Assembly (NCBI GenBank): GCA_947846985.1
Contig: CANTUZ010000001.1
Location: forward strand, 682,001-746,000
From: Fratercula arctica
Taxonomy: Eukaryota > Chordata > Aves > Charadriiformes > Alcidae
Direction: 5' to 3'
Length of the DNA stretch: 64,000 nt
Positions 26,038-38,660 of this stretch are shown here, in pieces; position 1 is the stretch's first letter, and each line of letters begins with the position of its first letter. The position numbers and the translations under genes were made by a program. The notes below the pieces were generated by a model. That model made no database searches. It was not told the DNA's origin and saw only the letters and a list, made by a program, of their open reading frames with translations.

Positions 26038-27269
26038 AAAGACCCAAATCCAAATCCCATTACACTTTGCTGATAACAATGATTAAGTATGGATAACTGC
26101 CACTGTCACACACACCATCTGCCGTGCCCTGCCACACCCGAGGCTGGGAGTTCAGAGCCCCCACCCCCACACTGGGAAAGAGCAAACACCCTCAAAAGTA
26201 CAAACCAAGAAATCTTAAAAACTAGAACTGCCCTAAAATTCCAGGTCTGGTTTATCCTTTAGAGCTGTTTAAGAAGAACATTCTTCTAATCTCCAATGCT
26301 AGGGTAAAAACTGGTAGATAAACCCTAAAATTTGTGATACAGGCAGCTCTGCTGGTGCAGCCCTCCATTGCTGGTACGGCGTCAGTGCGCGCCCTGATCA
26401 GAGCAGGGTTTGTTCCTACCTAAAAGCCTCTCTTTTTCAGATCTTTTGAGCAAACCATCCCAATGGGTCCTTCACTCTGTGACTTGGTGCTGCTGCAGGC
26501 AGCCCATGCCGATGCCATGCACGTCCCCAGTACCTGCACCCTCAGCCCCGCCACTGACATGAGCAGGGGATCAGACACCAAGGCCTTTCAGACACCCCAC
26601 TTCTCCAACGTGGCCTTTGGTGGCCCACAGACAATCCATATTTATCAAGAGGAGGCACCCGGTTTAATTCCAAAAGCAGGTTTTTGAAAATGGGCTCTCT
26701 GACACGAAAACCTGACCACCCTTTGGGGACCACAGAGGCAGAGGGATGGATGGCACGATGGAATGGCGGGAGAAGACGTGCTCTACAATCTCCTGCTGCA
26801 GAACAGCACCAGGGGGAGATCAGGCTATGGGCACGTACACATGCGCAGCAGGGACCACAGATGGGGCAGGTACCACCACCCCAGCAGCTCCTGGCTGGCT
26901 TTGTCCCCCCACTATCCATGGCTGTTGATGCCTCAATATAGATCCCACCAGGAGAAACTCCCAGTTGTGCAAACCTGGCTGAGCAGGAGTCCACACCTAC
27001 GGACAAGACTCACCCGCCGGGGTGATGTGAGGTGGACCCATCACAGACAGGACAGAGCCCCAAGCTCCACTCCCTCGGGGTGTAACACCCACCCACCCCC
27101 ACGTCCCACCACTGGGGCTTGGGGTTGGGTTTTCTCTGGTGACTTCTTCTTAGGACACACTGATCAATGACAGCATGTCTTGTATCACAGCAGTTCTGTG
27201 GGTTACACGTATTGCCAGATCTGTAACTGGCATAATTTGGGCTGAATTTATAGGCTTGGTGGTAATATT

Positions 27270-27293
27270 ACGATGATTATGATGATGATGATT
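27270..27293. repeat. (GAT)n short microsatellite
   Basis: ATGATTATGATGATGATGAT, about six imperfect units. Confidence 0.7.
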
Positions 27294-27310
27294 TAGAGGG
27301 TTAGGTGTAG

Positions 27311-27535
27311 ATCAGACACTAGGATGAAGTTCTTTACAATGAGGGTGGTGAGAACACTGGCACAGGTTGCCCGGAGAGGTGGTGGAGGCCCCATCCCTGG
27401 AGACATTCAAGGCCAGGCTTGATGAGGCTCTGAGCAACCTGATCTAGTTGAATATGTCCCTGCTGACTGCAGGGGGGTTGGACTAGATGGCCTTTAAAGG
27501 TCCCTTCCAGCCCAACACATTCTATTGTTCTATGA
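27311..27535 (+). mobile_element. CR1 LINE 3' region, another subfamily
   Basis: Sense copy with AATGAGGGTGGTGAGAACAC, GGCCCCATCCCTGGAGACAT, GGTTGGACTAGATGGCCTTT and a tail CTATTGTTCTATGA. Distinct from A and B. Confidence 0.9.
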
Positions 27536-29088
27536 TGCACAATCTCCTCCTTCACTTTGTTTAGTTGTGGGGAAAAAAAAAAAATCCGGAGAAAATGTAA
27601 AACAATTTAGCTTTGGAAAAACCAGACCCACTGCACCTCCCTGCATTCATTTCCAAATGCAAAGATTTTGCCATCTCTACCGAATTCCATTAACATCCAT
27701 TTTCTCTCTCTCCAGTCCAAACTATCCCACACCCCTATTGCTGCCCATCCATCCTTTGCTGGCTTCAGTTTGAAAGAATAAAAAAAATTATCCAGAACTG
27801 AGTAAATCAGATTCTTTCAAGTTTCCCTATGAGAGCGCCACACATAAAATATTTGTAAGAAGCAGAAAAAAATCATAAAAGGTCATAAAAGGAGCAATTC
27901 CTCCCCCCACTGACAAGCCGCTGTGCCCTGGCTGCTGGACACGGAGCTGTGTCCCCACACCAGCTCCCACAACCAAACCAGGGTCTAGACAAGACCCTTC
28001 CCGTGAGGTCCAGCATGGCAAAGGCTGCGCTTGGGGCATGAGGCTCCGTCTAAAGTTTTTGGGTTCTGTATTCATTAGCTGAAGAAGAAAAAAGTAAGTC
28101 TGGGACATGCTGCTCCTCCTGATAGATATGGCAATGTGAGTTGGACGATGATGGAGACCCTTGTGCGTTCCTGAAGAGGCTGGGCTGGTATCCTGCTGCT
28201 TCACAAACCTCATGAAGGTGCATGAACTCGTGGCCATCCATACAGCCTGGAGAGCCCAGCAGCCCTGCAAACTGGTGACCCAAACCAGTGAGCAAGCCAA
28301 GAAAGCTCTCCCTTTCCCAGCACAGCGGGGCTGCCCTCATCCCCGCGCTGCTCGTGGCCGGCTGCCATAGGAAGCTGGTGGAGATAAGGGACACCTGGGC
28401 TCATGGAGCCTGCGCTTGGACCTGGGAAAAACATCTGGAACATCAATACAGAGCAACCGAAGCAGCAGCCAGGGACAACGCCGTGGCAGGCAGGGCGTGA
28501 GGAACGGTGGCAGCCCAGGGGGTGAAGTCAGCGTTTCCCTGCTGGGGTGTGCCAGGAAGCTTCCCTCCTTCCATGACACCTTCGGGGACAAAAGGAGGCG
28601 GAAGGTGACTAACGGCACTTCTTAGCGTGGCCACAACATTGTCCGAGCACTGCATAGCAACCAGGGGGAAGCAGTTTTCATCTGTGTAATTTTTCTTTAT
28701 TATAATTGGCAAGGGAGAGGAACTTGGCAGAATTATTTTAAATATTATCAGATGCCCTAACATCGATTTGCGCAGATTTGGTTTTCCTCTCCTATCCTGC
28801 AAGAGTTTTCTTGGTAGTTATTGCAAAATTAGCTCAGAACTTTGGGCTGGGCCTTTTGTGCAGTGATTTGTCACGCTGATCTCCACCACAGAGAGCAATA
28901 ACCCAGGATGGTCATCGTATTCATACTGCCTTTGGACTCGACTTCAGAAGGAAAAATGAAACCAGGCTAAGAGATATCTCCCAAAATATTACATGATCAT
29001 CTTGTTCTGAGCCTGTGCTTATTATTATAGCAATGAACGTATCAACGCTCTGGCAAAGTTTAAATTATGGGAAGGAAAGGTCATGTTA

Positions 29089-29486
29089 TTATAAAACAAG
29101 AGTGATTTTATTCATATTAACACTCTCACAACCGTAGAACCCCAAACCATGCTCATCCAAGTGGTCCACCCAGCATTCAGGCCACAAGACACAGGAATTG
29201 AAGTGATTTTGCCCAGATTTCCTGCAGCCCCGAGGACAACCCGTGGGCATTTGTAATGTAAAGGCTAAGGATGAGGCACAACTATGTAAAGCACCAGCTG
29301 CAAGAATGGCATGTGTTGATAACCAAGCACCCAATCAACAGCAATCAAGCCAGTAAATAGCGAGGAATTTGTTGTTTGCATCAAGGCCAGAAAAAGCCCG
29401 AATAAGGGCACAAGCGATTTAATCAGCAGAAGACCCTGCACTGATAACAGAATGGTCATGAGGTTCCACCAGAGGGCACGGGCCAT
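29089..29486 (-). other. Unclassified minus-strand frames with a polyadenylation signal
   Basis: Two overlapping minus-strand frames (81 and 73 codons), the first ending in a stop right after an AATAAA (29112 down to 29107). One contains a hydrophobic segment (LLLIKSLVPLFGLFLALM). I cannot assign either to a family. It could be a decayed retroelement end or chance. Confidence 0.2.
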
Positions 29487-29605
29487 TTCCCGTTATCTCA
29501 ACGGGAAAACAGGCTGCGCCTGTAAAAATACCCAAAATGAAGAAACAAAGACCAGGGGCAGCAACCTTGCCCAAGATTTATGAAAGATTAAGCAAAAAAT
29601 AACAC

Positions 29606-29627
29606 TTGTCTCCCTAAAGGGAGACAA
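29606..29627. repeat. Perfect 10-bp inverted repeat with AA loop
   Basis: TTGTCTCCCT, AA, AGGGAGACAA, followed by more A. Can form a short hairpin on either strand. Confidence 0.85.
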
Positions 29628-30289
29628 AAAAAGACCTAGCCAAAAGCCAGGTCATCTCTTGGGTTCCTAGTGACCGGTTGATAATGTAAATGAGAGATTA
29701 ATAGCCAGCACGCCTTGTCCTCCACGGCACACACAATGACGCTGCACATCAGGCCACTCGGATACAACGTGTGGCATCTTCAGTGAGTGAAAGTTTTAAA
29801 AGAATGCAAAATTGGTTTTGTTTAATTAACATCTTCCTCTTCCATAAGACTTGGCACTGATTTTTGCTACAACAGTTTCCACAAAGACGACACTGGTCCT
29901 CATCACTTGTCCCAACTTGTTCTTCAGTGGCAAAGCACACCAGGACTTAGGGGGGTGACTGCTGGACCCCTCAGGAGCTGACACCATCATTTTGACCCTC
30001 CCACCCCACCTCTCCGAGTCATCTCTTTGTCTCTCCATCCCGCTAGTTTGTGCCTCCAGCCCTGCTCTTTATTTCCCCACTATCACCTCTCAATAGGTAC
30101 AATCTGTCCTTCCTTTCAGAACAAAGAGTCCCTTCCAACCCATCGGTGTCCTGATAGACGGCCATGATGGCCTGGGTGCTATCAACACATGCCATCTTTA
30201 CATTCCTCCTTCTGCCATTGTTCTGAACTCACATCCACCCACTTCACCCCTCAGGGTTCGCTCTCCCCCACTAAAGGGATTTCGAAATC

Positions 30290-30497
30290 TCACAGAATGG
30301 GTTGGAAGGGACCTTAAAGATCATTTAGTTCCAACCCCCCTGCCCTGGGCAGGGACACCTCCCACTAGACCAGGCTGCTCAAAGCCTCATCCAGCCTGGC
30401 CTTGAACCCCTCCAGGGATGGGGCATTGACAACTTCCCTGGGCGACCTGTTCCAGTGCCTCACCACCCTCACAGTAAAGAATTTCTTCCTAAAAGCA
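30290..30497 (-). mobile_element. CR1 LINE 3' region, another subfamily
   Basis: Antisense. Starts TCACAGAATGGGTTGGAAGG, contains CTAGACCAGGCTGCTCAAAG and ends CAGTAAAGAATTTCTTCCTA. Confidence 0.92.
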
Positions 30498-30751
30498 GAC
30501 TGCTCGGGGACCTTGCTGCCATCCCAACGGGTGCCACCACCTAGGAGATCATCAACAGATCAACAGACACTTAGGCCTAAGTGCCAGAGTAGACCAGGCA
30601 GGGCTGGAGTGGCACCTACCATGAAAAGCAGCTTGAGACGGTTTTATCAACAGATTAAAAAAAACATGGCTTATGAAACACCGTAGGAGAAATGATACCT
30701 TCCAGTCCCACACCTTCTCCTGCTGCCACTGCCTCATCAGCTCAGCCCGCT

Positions 30752-31015
30752 CCAAAAGGACAAGAGGCAGCGGCACAAACTGGAATACAGGAAATCTGAC
30801 TTAAACATCAGAAAAGACATTTTACTCTAAAAGCGGTCAAAAGCACTGGCAGAAGCTGCCCAGAGAGGGTGGGGGGGTCTCCATCCATGGAGACAATTGA
30901 AACTCAACTGGACATGGCCCTGGCCAACCAGCTCCAGGTGACCCTGCCTGAGCAGGGCTGGAGAGGACAATCTGTAGAGGACAACCTCCAGAGGTCCCTG
31001 CCAGCCCCAGCGACT
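30752..31015 (+). mobile_element. CR1 LINE 3' region, degenerate older subfamily
   Basis: Sense. AAAAGGACAAGAGGCAGC, AACATCAGAAAAGACATTTT, TGACCCTGCCTGAGCAGGG and ACCTCCAGAGGTCC. It lacks the ATTCTATG tail. A small internal duplication of AGAGGACAA lies at the same module that became a minisatellite at 15881. Confidence 0.8.
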
Positions 31016-33160
31016 TGCTAACAATCCAAGTATTTTATTTCCCTTCTCGTGGGAGATTCTCTCTAATGAGATTCCTGTTTGTTTAATTTCAGGTTCTTTC
31101 GATTTTCTCCTGCAAGGTCCCATTATCTCCAAGACTGCTGGAAAGCTGTGCTAACGCCATCGCCGCCAATTGCCCCCAGTAGCACGGAGCTTTCTAACAG
31201 GAGCAGCCATTGGGATAGGATTAGATAGCAGTTTAATTATAAGAATCATCATTTACATAGCTCACTTTTATAAACAGTGGAATGGCAGCCAAAAAAAAGA
31301 AAATAATCTTACATTTGGGGAAAAAAAAGAATTGTTTACATATTTCACTAATATAAACAAGGACTCAGCTTAACTTCCTCGCCTGGGGTTCCTCCCAAAG
31401 CTCCAGTTTTCAAATAAAAAAATGCCAGGGAAACAAAAGCATTAACTGGTTTTGTAAGGACTGTACACAGAGGTTGCCATTTCCCCTTGAGGGGTGAGGA
31501 AAATGGAAGAGAACCGGGATATTTTGCAAGGCTACAGAGCAGCAGCACGGCGAGCAAGGCAGAAAGGGCAGAGCAGCCATCGGTTTTCCAGCTCTAATTA
31601 CCAAACAATGGAGCCTGGCAAGTTGTGAGTGTATATAACCATTTCCACTGTCATCAAAGTACTCACAGTATTTGTATACAACAAGTTCGCACTGTACAGC
31701 TGGATATTATCTGCTATACAGAGAACCGTCAGCCACTACTCCACGTTGAACACAGAATGCTTGTTCACAAATGCATGTGACAATTCACATATAAACCTTT
31801 TTGTTTTAGAAAAAGGCGACTTGTCAAACAAATTGGGATTTTAACCTTTCCCTGTTCCTTTTTAACTAGTTCCCGTGGCAGTAAAATTCCTTCCCTGGGA
31901 GGTGCGGAGGCCAGGCACGACGTCTCACTCTGGAAGGCAGCAATGTGCAACTCTTCATTACATCAAGGAGTCGCTCACAACTCCCTGGCATTGCAAACAC
32001 GGACCTCATCCATCTTCCCACCTCCCCTGGAGCCACGAAACTCCAACCACCTATTTTCATAGCGATTTTCATAGGTAGAAGATTCCAGCTGAAGGGAGTT
32101 TCATCAGGAGCATTCAAGCAAGCGTCTCGCCCAACACCACTAAATTATTCATCTCCTCTTGCTGCTGTGTTAAATTATCATCCCCTCTGAAGCAGTGGGG
32201 TCTGCAGCAGACAGTGAATTAGAAACTCACTGAAGTCAGTCAGTTTTCCACCACACTTTACACGAGGGGCTGCAAACGGCTTCTGCGGCACGGATGGGCT
32301 CAGATCCTCACCCAAGCACAAGTAACCCAACCGGTGAGTCCCACTGGAAAACCTTCACCTACAAAGTACAGATCAGCAGGAGTTCAAAGATACACTTTTT
32401 TTCCTTTAATGAAACAGCTTGCACGAGGTAAAAAAAAAAAAAACCCAAACAACAAACCCTGCACCTAACTCAAATTAAACAGTCTAGAAAAAATGTAAAT
32501 ACATGTAAATACAACCAGAGATTGGACCATTTGATCTCTGATACGCTTTCAGAGGAAGTAACAACGCCCTTGGGTGCCTCCGCTGGAAGGTCCAACTGCA
32601 AATGTTCGCAAACCAGCTAATAATAGCGTTCCTCTAGAGAAACAGCCCATGCAGAACTCAAGGGGCCAAAGCCATCCCCCCCCTATTCTGACGGTAGCTA
32701 CTGCTTCCTGGAAAATCCCCTCATCTCTCAGGATCACCGTGACAAAGCTGTGCAAGGTGGAACAGATGCAGGAGGAAGCCCTCAGCGATCCATCTGCCGG
32801 CACTCATCTCTCTTCAGGTCACCACCGTCAGCTTGAGACGGGTACAGGAAGGAATTAGCCAGCACAGTGACGCTGCTGTACAGCCACTAGCTCTTCTGCA
32901 ATTAAAAATTTCTTCCACAAATGGGCATCTCTCCTTGGCACAAGTTCAGCATCTATTTACTACCGTTAATTCCCTCATCACTGATTGCAATTAGCTGCCT
33001 TCGTCTTCTCCATACAACAGTTTATTGATTTCCTATCAGCAAAGCTTCACCCCTTTTTTTCCAAACATCCTTGGTTCTTCCCTGCAACCAGCAGCAAAGC
33101 CCTTTTTAACCCTTGCTTCCACCCAGTCCCCTCCAGTGCAAACCCTGGGTGTCCCACTCT

Positions 33161-33556
33161 TATAGAATCACAGACTGGTTTGGGTGGGAAGGGACCCTAA
33201 AGCCCACCCAGTGCCACCCCCTGCCATGGGCAGGGACACCTCCCACCACACCAGCTTGCTCCAAGCCCCATCCAACCTGGCCTTGAACCCCTCCAGGCAT
33301 GGGGCAGCCACAGCTTCTCTGGGCAACCTGCGCCAGGGGCTCACCCCCCTCACAGCCAAGAATTTCTGCCTCAGATCTCAGCTCAGTCTCCCCTCTTGCA
33401 GTGGAAAACCCTTCCCCCTCGTCCCATGGCTCCCCTCCCTCATCCAGAGTCCCTCCCCAGCTTTCCTGGAGCCCCTTGAGGGACTGGAAGGGGCTCCAAG
33501 GTCTCCCCGGAGCCTTCTCTTCTCCAGGCTGAACACACCCAGCTCTCTCAGTCTGT
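33161..33556 (-). mobile_element. CR1 LINE, subfamily A
   Basis: Antisense copy starting TATAGAATCACAGACTGG, truncated at CAGCTCTCTCAGTCTGTG. Confidence 0.93.
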
Positions 33557-34849
33557 GTCTTCCTCTTCAAATGCTTTGCTCTTTCCAACACGTTAAAAAA
33601 TATCCTCACCCCCCAAAAAAGATTTCCCACAGAACAAAACAGACTTATTTCCCCCCATGCGGTGGGAAGAGCCCACCACCAATCACCACCAGCCCCATGC
33701 CACCCCCTGGGCCCATATCGTCCCGTCCCAACAGTGCCCACCACCCCTCCTGCCCTGTCCCCACACACAGCCCAGTTCTGATAAACCATCCCATCTCCTG
33801 CCCACGCCACCAACCCAGCACTGGCGCATGGTTCTGTCCGCCCCATCACTCCCAGACCTCTCCAGAGCAGATCTTGGCACCCTGGCTTGGGTGCTCAAAC
33901 TGCCAATTTCAGGTATTTCCTTCCTGAGAAACTTCTGTTTGCTTTCTTCAGGCCCAAAGACTGCGTAATATTTCTGTTGGGCTGTCTAAATAAGATAGGA
34001 ACAGTTGTTTTAGTACCACCCTGGAAGGCAAAACGTTTTTGCCTGAAGTCAGCTAGAAAATACCATGTCAAGTCCATCTGCAAGATGAGCAGCAGAAGCC
34101 AAAATATCCTACAGGCAGGAAAAACTTCTAATGGGCTGGAATAACGAGAGATTGGGTTACTTCATAATAATAAACTAAGTAATCTCACTGCTTACACATC
34201 CCTCCTCTTTTGCGTGGAACAAAAATGAGTAATTAAAACTGTATCAAACAGTGAAGGCCATCCGGATTCGACTTTAAGGACATCCTTTACTTAACATGAC
34301 TGTCCTTTCACAACTCATGTTCTGTAGAAGCTCCTCCACTGGAGACAGGTAAAGTTTCACTGATTAACTTAAACCTGCCAATATTGTGGGTTATTTGAAA
34401 ACTGCAACAATTCAGCCACGTGTACATAGACAGACCTGATACCTACAGGCACTGCAAATGCCAACATCAGCAGACACCAGTCACAGGCTAAATAAACCCT
34501 CTCCTCCTTCCAGCTCTCTGAAAGTCTTGGCTCCACGGCTTTGGGGGCTTCAGGAGCACAAGCATTTGTGGTTCATCAAAGTAAGAGCAGCAGCAATTTA
34601 TGCTCCAATGTTGTGCTAATTTCCATAAGTAACCTCTATCCATATTCCTGGAGAGACAGACAATGCAAACAAGTATTCCCAGAGGAAAGAATCCTGCGAG
34701 GAAGGAAAGCTCCTCAGCTGCCCAGACTTGCTGTGAGCACTTCATTGAGAGGATAGAACTGAGTTGCGCCAGACAACAGCGGTGTGTGCAGGAGAGGTCC
34801 ATGCTGCAGGGAGAGCTCCAGCCCTCCAACCGGAATGAGGCAGCTCTTT

Positions 34850-35386
34850 CATAGAATCACAGAATTGTCCAGGTTGGAAGGGACCTTTCAGATCATCGAG
34901 TCCAACCATCAACCCAACACTCACAAAGCCACCACTAACCCATGTCCCTCAGCACCACGTCTGCCCGGCTTTTAAATCCCTCCAGGGATGGCGACTCCAC
35001 CACTGCCCTGGGCAGCCTCTTCCAATGCTTGATAGCCCTTTCAGTGAAGACGTTTTTCCTAATATCCATCCTAAACCTCCCCTGGCGCAACTTGAGGCAG
35101 TTTCCCTCTTGTTCCATGTCGCCTGTTCCTTGGGAGAAGAGACTGACCCCCCCTGGCTACACCCTCCTTTCAAGGAGTTGTAGAGAGCGAGAAGGTCTCC
35201 CCTCAGCCTCCTTTTCTCCAGGCTGAACACCCCCAGCTCCCTCAGCCGCTCCTCACAAGGCTTGTGCTCCAGACCCCTCACCAGCTCCGTTGCCCTTCTC
35301 TGGACACACTCTCCAGCACCTCAATGTCTTTCCTGGAGTGAGGGGCCCAAAACTGGACAGAGTACTCAAGGTTGGACCTCACCAGT
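34850..35386 (-). mobile_element. CR1 LINE, subfamily B, long copy
   Basis: Antisense, starting CATAGAATCACAGAATTGTC and extending to GGCCCAAAACTGGACAGAG. Confidence 0.94.
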
Positions 35387-36588
35387 TTCCATCCCATCCA
35401 TCACCTGGGAGAAGCTCGGTCCCAGCTCCCATGGACCTGCTCCCACTGCTTCACCCTCTGGCCCCACAGAAACATCTGCTGAGGGCAGCAGCGCTGCAGA
35501 GCCGGGCCTCCCCATCGCCACACAGAACACAGATTTAATCAAGGAAGTGACCAGCTGTTTTATCTGAGAGTTGCACATTATGAACGAAAAAAATATTACC
35601 AGACATAATTTGGGCTGTTTTTTTCCCAGCTTCTGCTTAATGGCATAAATATATGATGGGTTTTCAGACTTGTAAGCATTTTTCTGACTATTGGTTACGT
35701 TCTCCCTACGTTACTGAACACAGTCTCTAATTTACAGCGTTTGGTACCCTCCATGTCTCCAAAGCCAGTGCACGACCAAAACCCAAGACATCACTGCACA
35801 GATTTGTCTTTTACAGATCCAGCTCAAGACATGCATTCCACACACACCACGTCCCCCAACACAATTTGTTAAAGTATTTTCAGAATTACAGGTATAACTG
35901 TAATTGTAATTCATAGAACGTCACAGAGATTTATCTCTCCTTCACTTCTTTTGCACTGCAGGATCTCTCCATTTCCAGAGCTTACAGAGCACACCACGGC
36001 AGCCGCAATGGGGAAGGGTCCCCTCCCGCCCCTCCGCTTTCTGGGGGCCAGAAGCAGCAGATTCAGTTAATGCTTCAACGGAAAAGTGACCTTCTTCGCT
36101 TTAAACTTGGTATAGGGTTACTTATCTTTAGATGTAATGGATGTTTATTAATGCTGAGGTGTAAACATTTCTCAGTATAAAAACATTTTAGAAATTTTCG
36201 GAAATATGAAGAGCAATTCTGCACCAGTGCTCCAAAACGGCTGCTTTTCTGGAGTCATTGCCCCAACTGCACAGCGTTGGCCACACTCCCAGAGGTCAAA
36301 AGGAGCTTTTCCCTCATCCACGGTGCTCCCAACCTCTTCGCCAGGCCAGGGAGCTCCAGCCTGTTTTGGTGCCAGATTCAACCACCCCCCGTCTCTGCAG
36401 ACACAGCCACATGGGGACCTGGGACCGTGAGCCACCAGGCTGGATGCTCTCAGTGCTCTCAGAGAGCTCCCACCTGTTCTCCTCTCCCTAATCACAGTGG
36501 GACAGGAATGATGGGGGACAAAGCCCCTGGCCATCTACTGATGCGCCCTGAGCTCAACAAGCGACATCCCCAGCACTGCTGCTCATTT

Positions 36589-37060
36589 CATAGAATCACA
36601 GAATGGTTTGGGTGGGAAGGGACCCTAAAGCCCACCCAGTGCCACCCCCTGCCCTGGGCAGGGACACCTCCCACCAGCCCAGCTTGCTCCAAGCCCCGTC
36701 CAACCTGGCCTTGAACCCCTCCAGGGATGGGGCAGCCACAGCTTCTCTGGGCAACCTGCGCCAGGGGCTCACCCCCCTCACAGCCAAGAATTTCTGCCTC
36801 AGATCTCAGCTCAATCTCCCCTCTTGCAGTGGAAAACCCTTCCCCCTCCTCCCATGGCTCCCCTCCCTCATCCAGAGTCCCTCCCCAGCTTTCCTGGAGC
36901 CCCTTGAGGGACTGGAAGGGGCTCCAAGGTCTCTGCGGAGCCTTCTCTTCTCCAGGCTGAACCCCCCCAACTCTCTCAGCCTGTCCTCACAGCAGAGGGG
37001 CTCCAGCCCTCCCAGCATCTCCGGGGCCTCCTCTGGCCCCGCTCCAACAGCTCCGTGCCT
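36589..37060 (-). mobile_element. CR1 LINE, subfamily A
   Basis: Antisense, CATAGAATCACAGAATGG through CCAGCATCTCCGGGGCCT to CCAACAGCTCCGTGCC. Confidence 0.94.
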
Positions 37061-37748
37061 TACAGATAGTTTGAAAGCCAGAAACCCAGCGAGGGGTGGG
37101 AAGAAATCAATGTCAATCTGAAAACAGACATGAGTCAGCCGCTCTAGTCAGCCACAGCCCACGGTGCGCGGCTTTGAATGCTGGCTGCCGAGCACGGTGA
37201 TTCAAAGCTAATAATTATTATTTTTTAAGTGAAAGAAAAATTGCTAAAAGTCAGGAAACCACATAATGGATGAGTGAGTCATTCCTGCCTGAAAAATTTG
37301 AGATGCCAAAGAAAGCTGCAAAGAAATCAAAGAAAACCCACAATATTTCTGCTGTTCCATCTCATCATCCTTGAGCCGTTACCGCAGCAGCACTCGCCCA
37401 AAGCCAGGGACTCCCAGTCCCCAGCTCATTGCACTCCGGTACGTGACACACGCTGCAAAAAAACACTGGGAGCAAGAAGCGCTCAAGATACATAATTTTA
37501 TGTTGCAACAGAAGCAAAAATTGTGGTAGCTTTCACAAGGTGGCAGAGAAATATGTAATTCCCCTCTTCCTCTCAGAGAGCAAGATAAATGCCTTGATAA
37601 ATAAATGGATAAATGGTTAACACCTAATACCTAATTTTATTATTCAGGCAGGACCAGAACAGAACAGCATTTACCTCAAGGCTAGTCAAAGTTACTCCCA
37701 GAGTGATGCATTATACAATAAAGATGCCAAATAAAATTACAGACTCAT

Positions 37749-38270
37749 GAAATCACAACCATGGAATAACGTCGAGGCAGATGAGAAGGGACCTCTGGAG
37801 CTCATCCAGGTTGAGCCGCTAAAGCAGCTCTAACTCAGGCCAGGTCACCCAGGATGGAGACCCCACAACCTCCCCCCAGCCCCTCCAGGATTTGACCACT
37901 CATACAGTAATTTTTCCCCCTAATTGTGGTTGAGGTTCCCCGTGTCGCAGCCCATGTGCACTGGGCACCATCGGGAAGGGTCTGGCTCCACCTCTGGACA
38001 GCACAATGGGGTGGCTGCAAGACAGTGGCCAGTTCTCCCCGTGTCCTCCCTCTGCCCCAGGCTGGGATAGAGCCCAAACCACCATAGTGGGTCTGGTAGA
38101 CCCACTCCAGCACATCCACCCCTTCTTTGTGCTGGGGAGCCTCAACGCGGACACAGTGCTCCAGATGCAGCATCAGAAGTCCCTGATAAAGAGGAGGACC
38201 ACCTCCTTGGACCCGATGGACCCTCTCCTGCCTCCCTCACCCAAGGGCACTCTGCCCACGGGCAACTTCT
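37749..38270 (-). mobile_element. Older CR1 LINE, first part, interrupted by a younger CR1
   Basis: Antisense degenerate CR1: GAGAAGGGACCTCTGGAGCT, CCCTCCAGGATTTGACC, CTCCAGCACATCCACCCC. Apparently continues at 38394. Confidence 0.65.
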
Positions 38271-38393
38271 GTTTAAAAGGCATGGAGACGTGGTGCTGAG
38301 GGATGTGGGTTAGTGGTGGTCTTGGCAGTGCTGGGTTAACAGTTGGACTCAATGATCTTGAAGGTCTTCTCCAACCTCAATGATTCTATGATG
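38271..38393 (+). mobile_element. CR1 3' tail nested in an older CR1
   Basis: Sense tail TTTAAAAGGCATGGAGACGT, GTGGTGCTGAGGGATGTGG, ending ATGATTCTATGATG. Opposite orientation to the CR1 sequence on both sides. Confidence 0.88.
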
Positions 38394-38660
38394 CTGTTCT
38401 GCAGCACTGCTTCCCAGAGAGTCGGCCCCAGCCCGTATCACTGAGCAGGGTTTGACTGTCCCAGACACAAGACCTCACACTTGCTTTTGTTCAACTTCAG
38501 GTTTAACAAAGGCTCCTTCCTGCCAGCCCACTTCTGCTTGTCCAGGTCCCTCGGAGGGACACCTCTGCCCTCCACCGCTCCCCATGATCTGATGTGGCCT
38601 GCACAGGCCACAGCAATTTGCATCGGGCTGTTTCCCAGGTGGAACCGTGCTGCTGCCCGA
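38394..38660 (-). mobile_element. Older CR1 LINE, continuation
   Basis: Antisense. CAGACACAAGACCTCACACT and CTTGTCCAGGTCCCTCGGAG correspond to CR1 sequence upstream of the 3' region seen at 37749-38270. Confidence 0.6.

Noticed and set aside
33184..33927. 247-codon plus-strand open frame, and the similar frames repeated at 2608, 11202, 14667, 22464 (reverse) and 36603
   Set aside because: They are subfamily A CR1 3' regions read in antisense. The recurring peptide (PQLLWATCARGSP) is a by-product of a GC-rich repeat, not a gene family.
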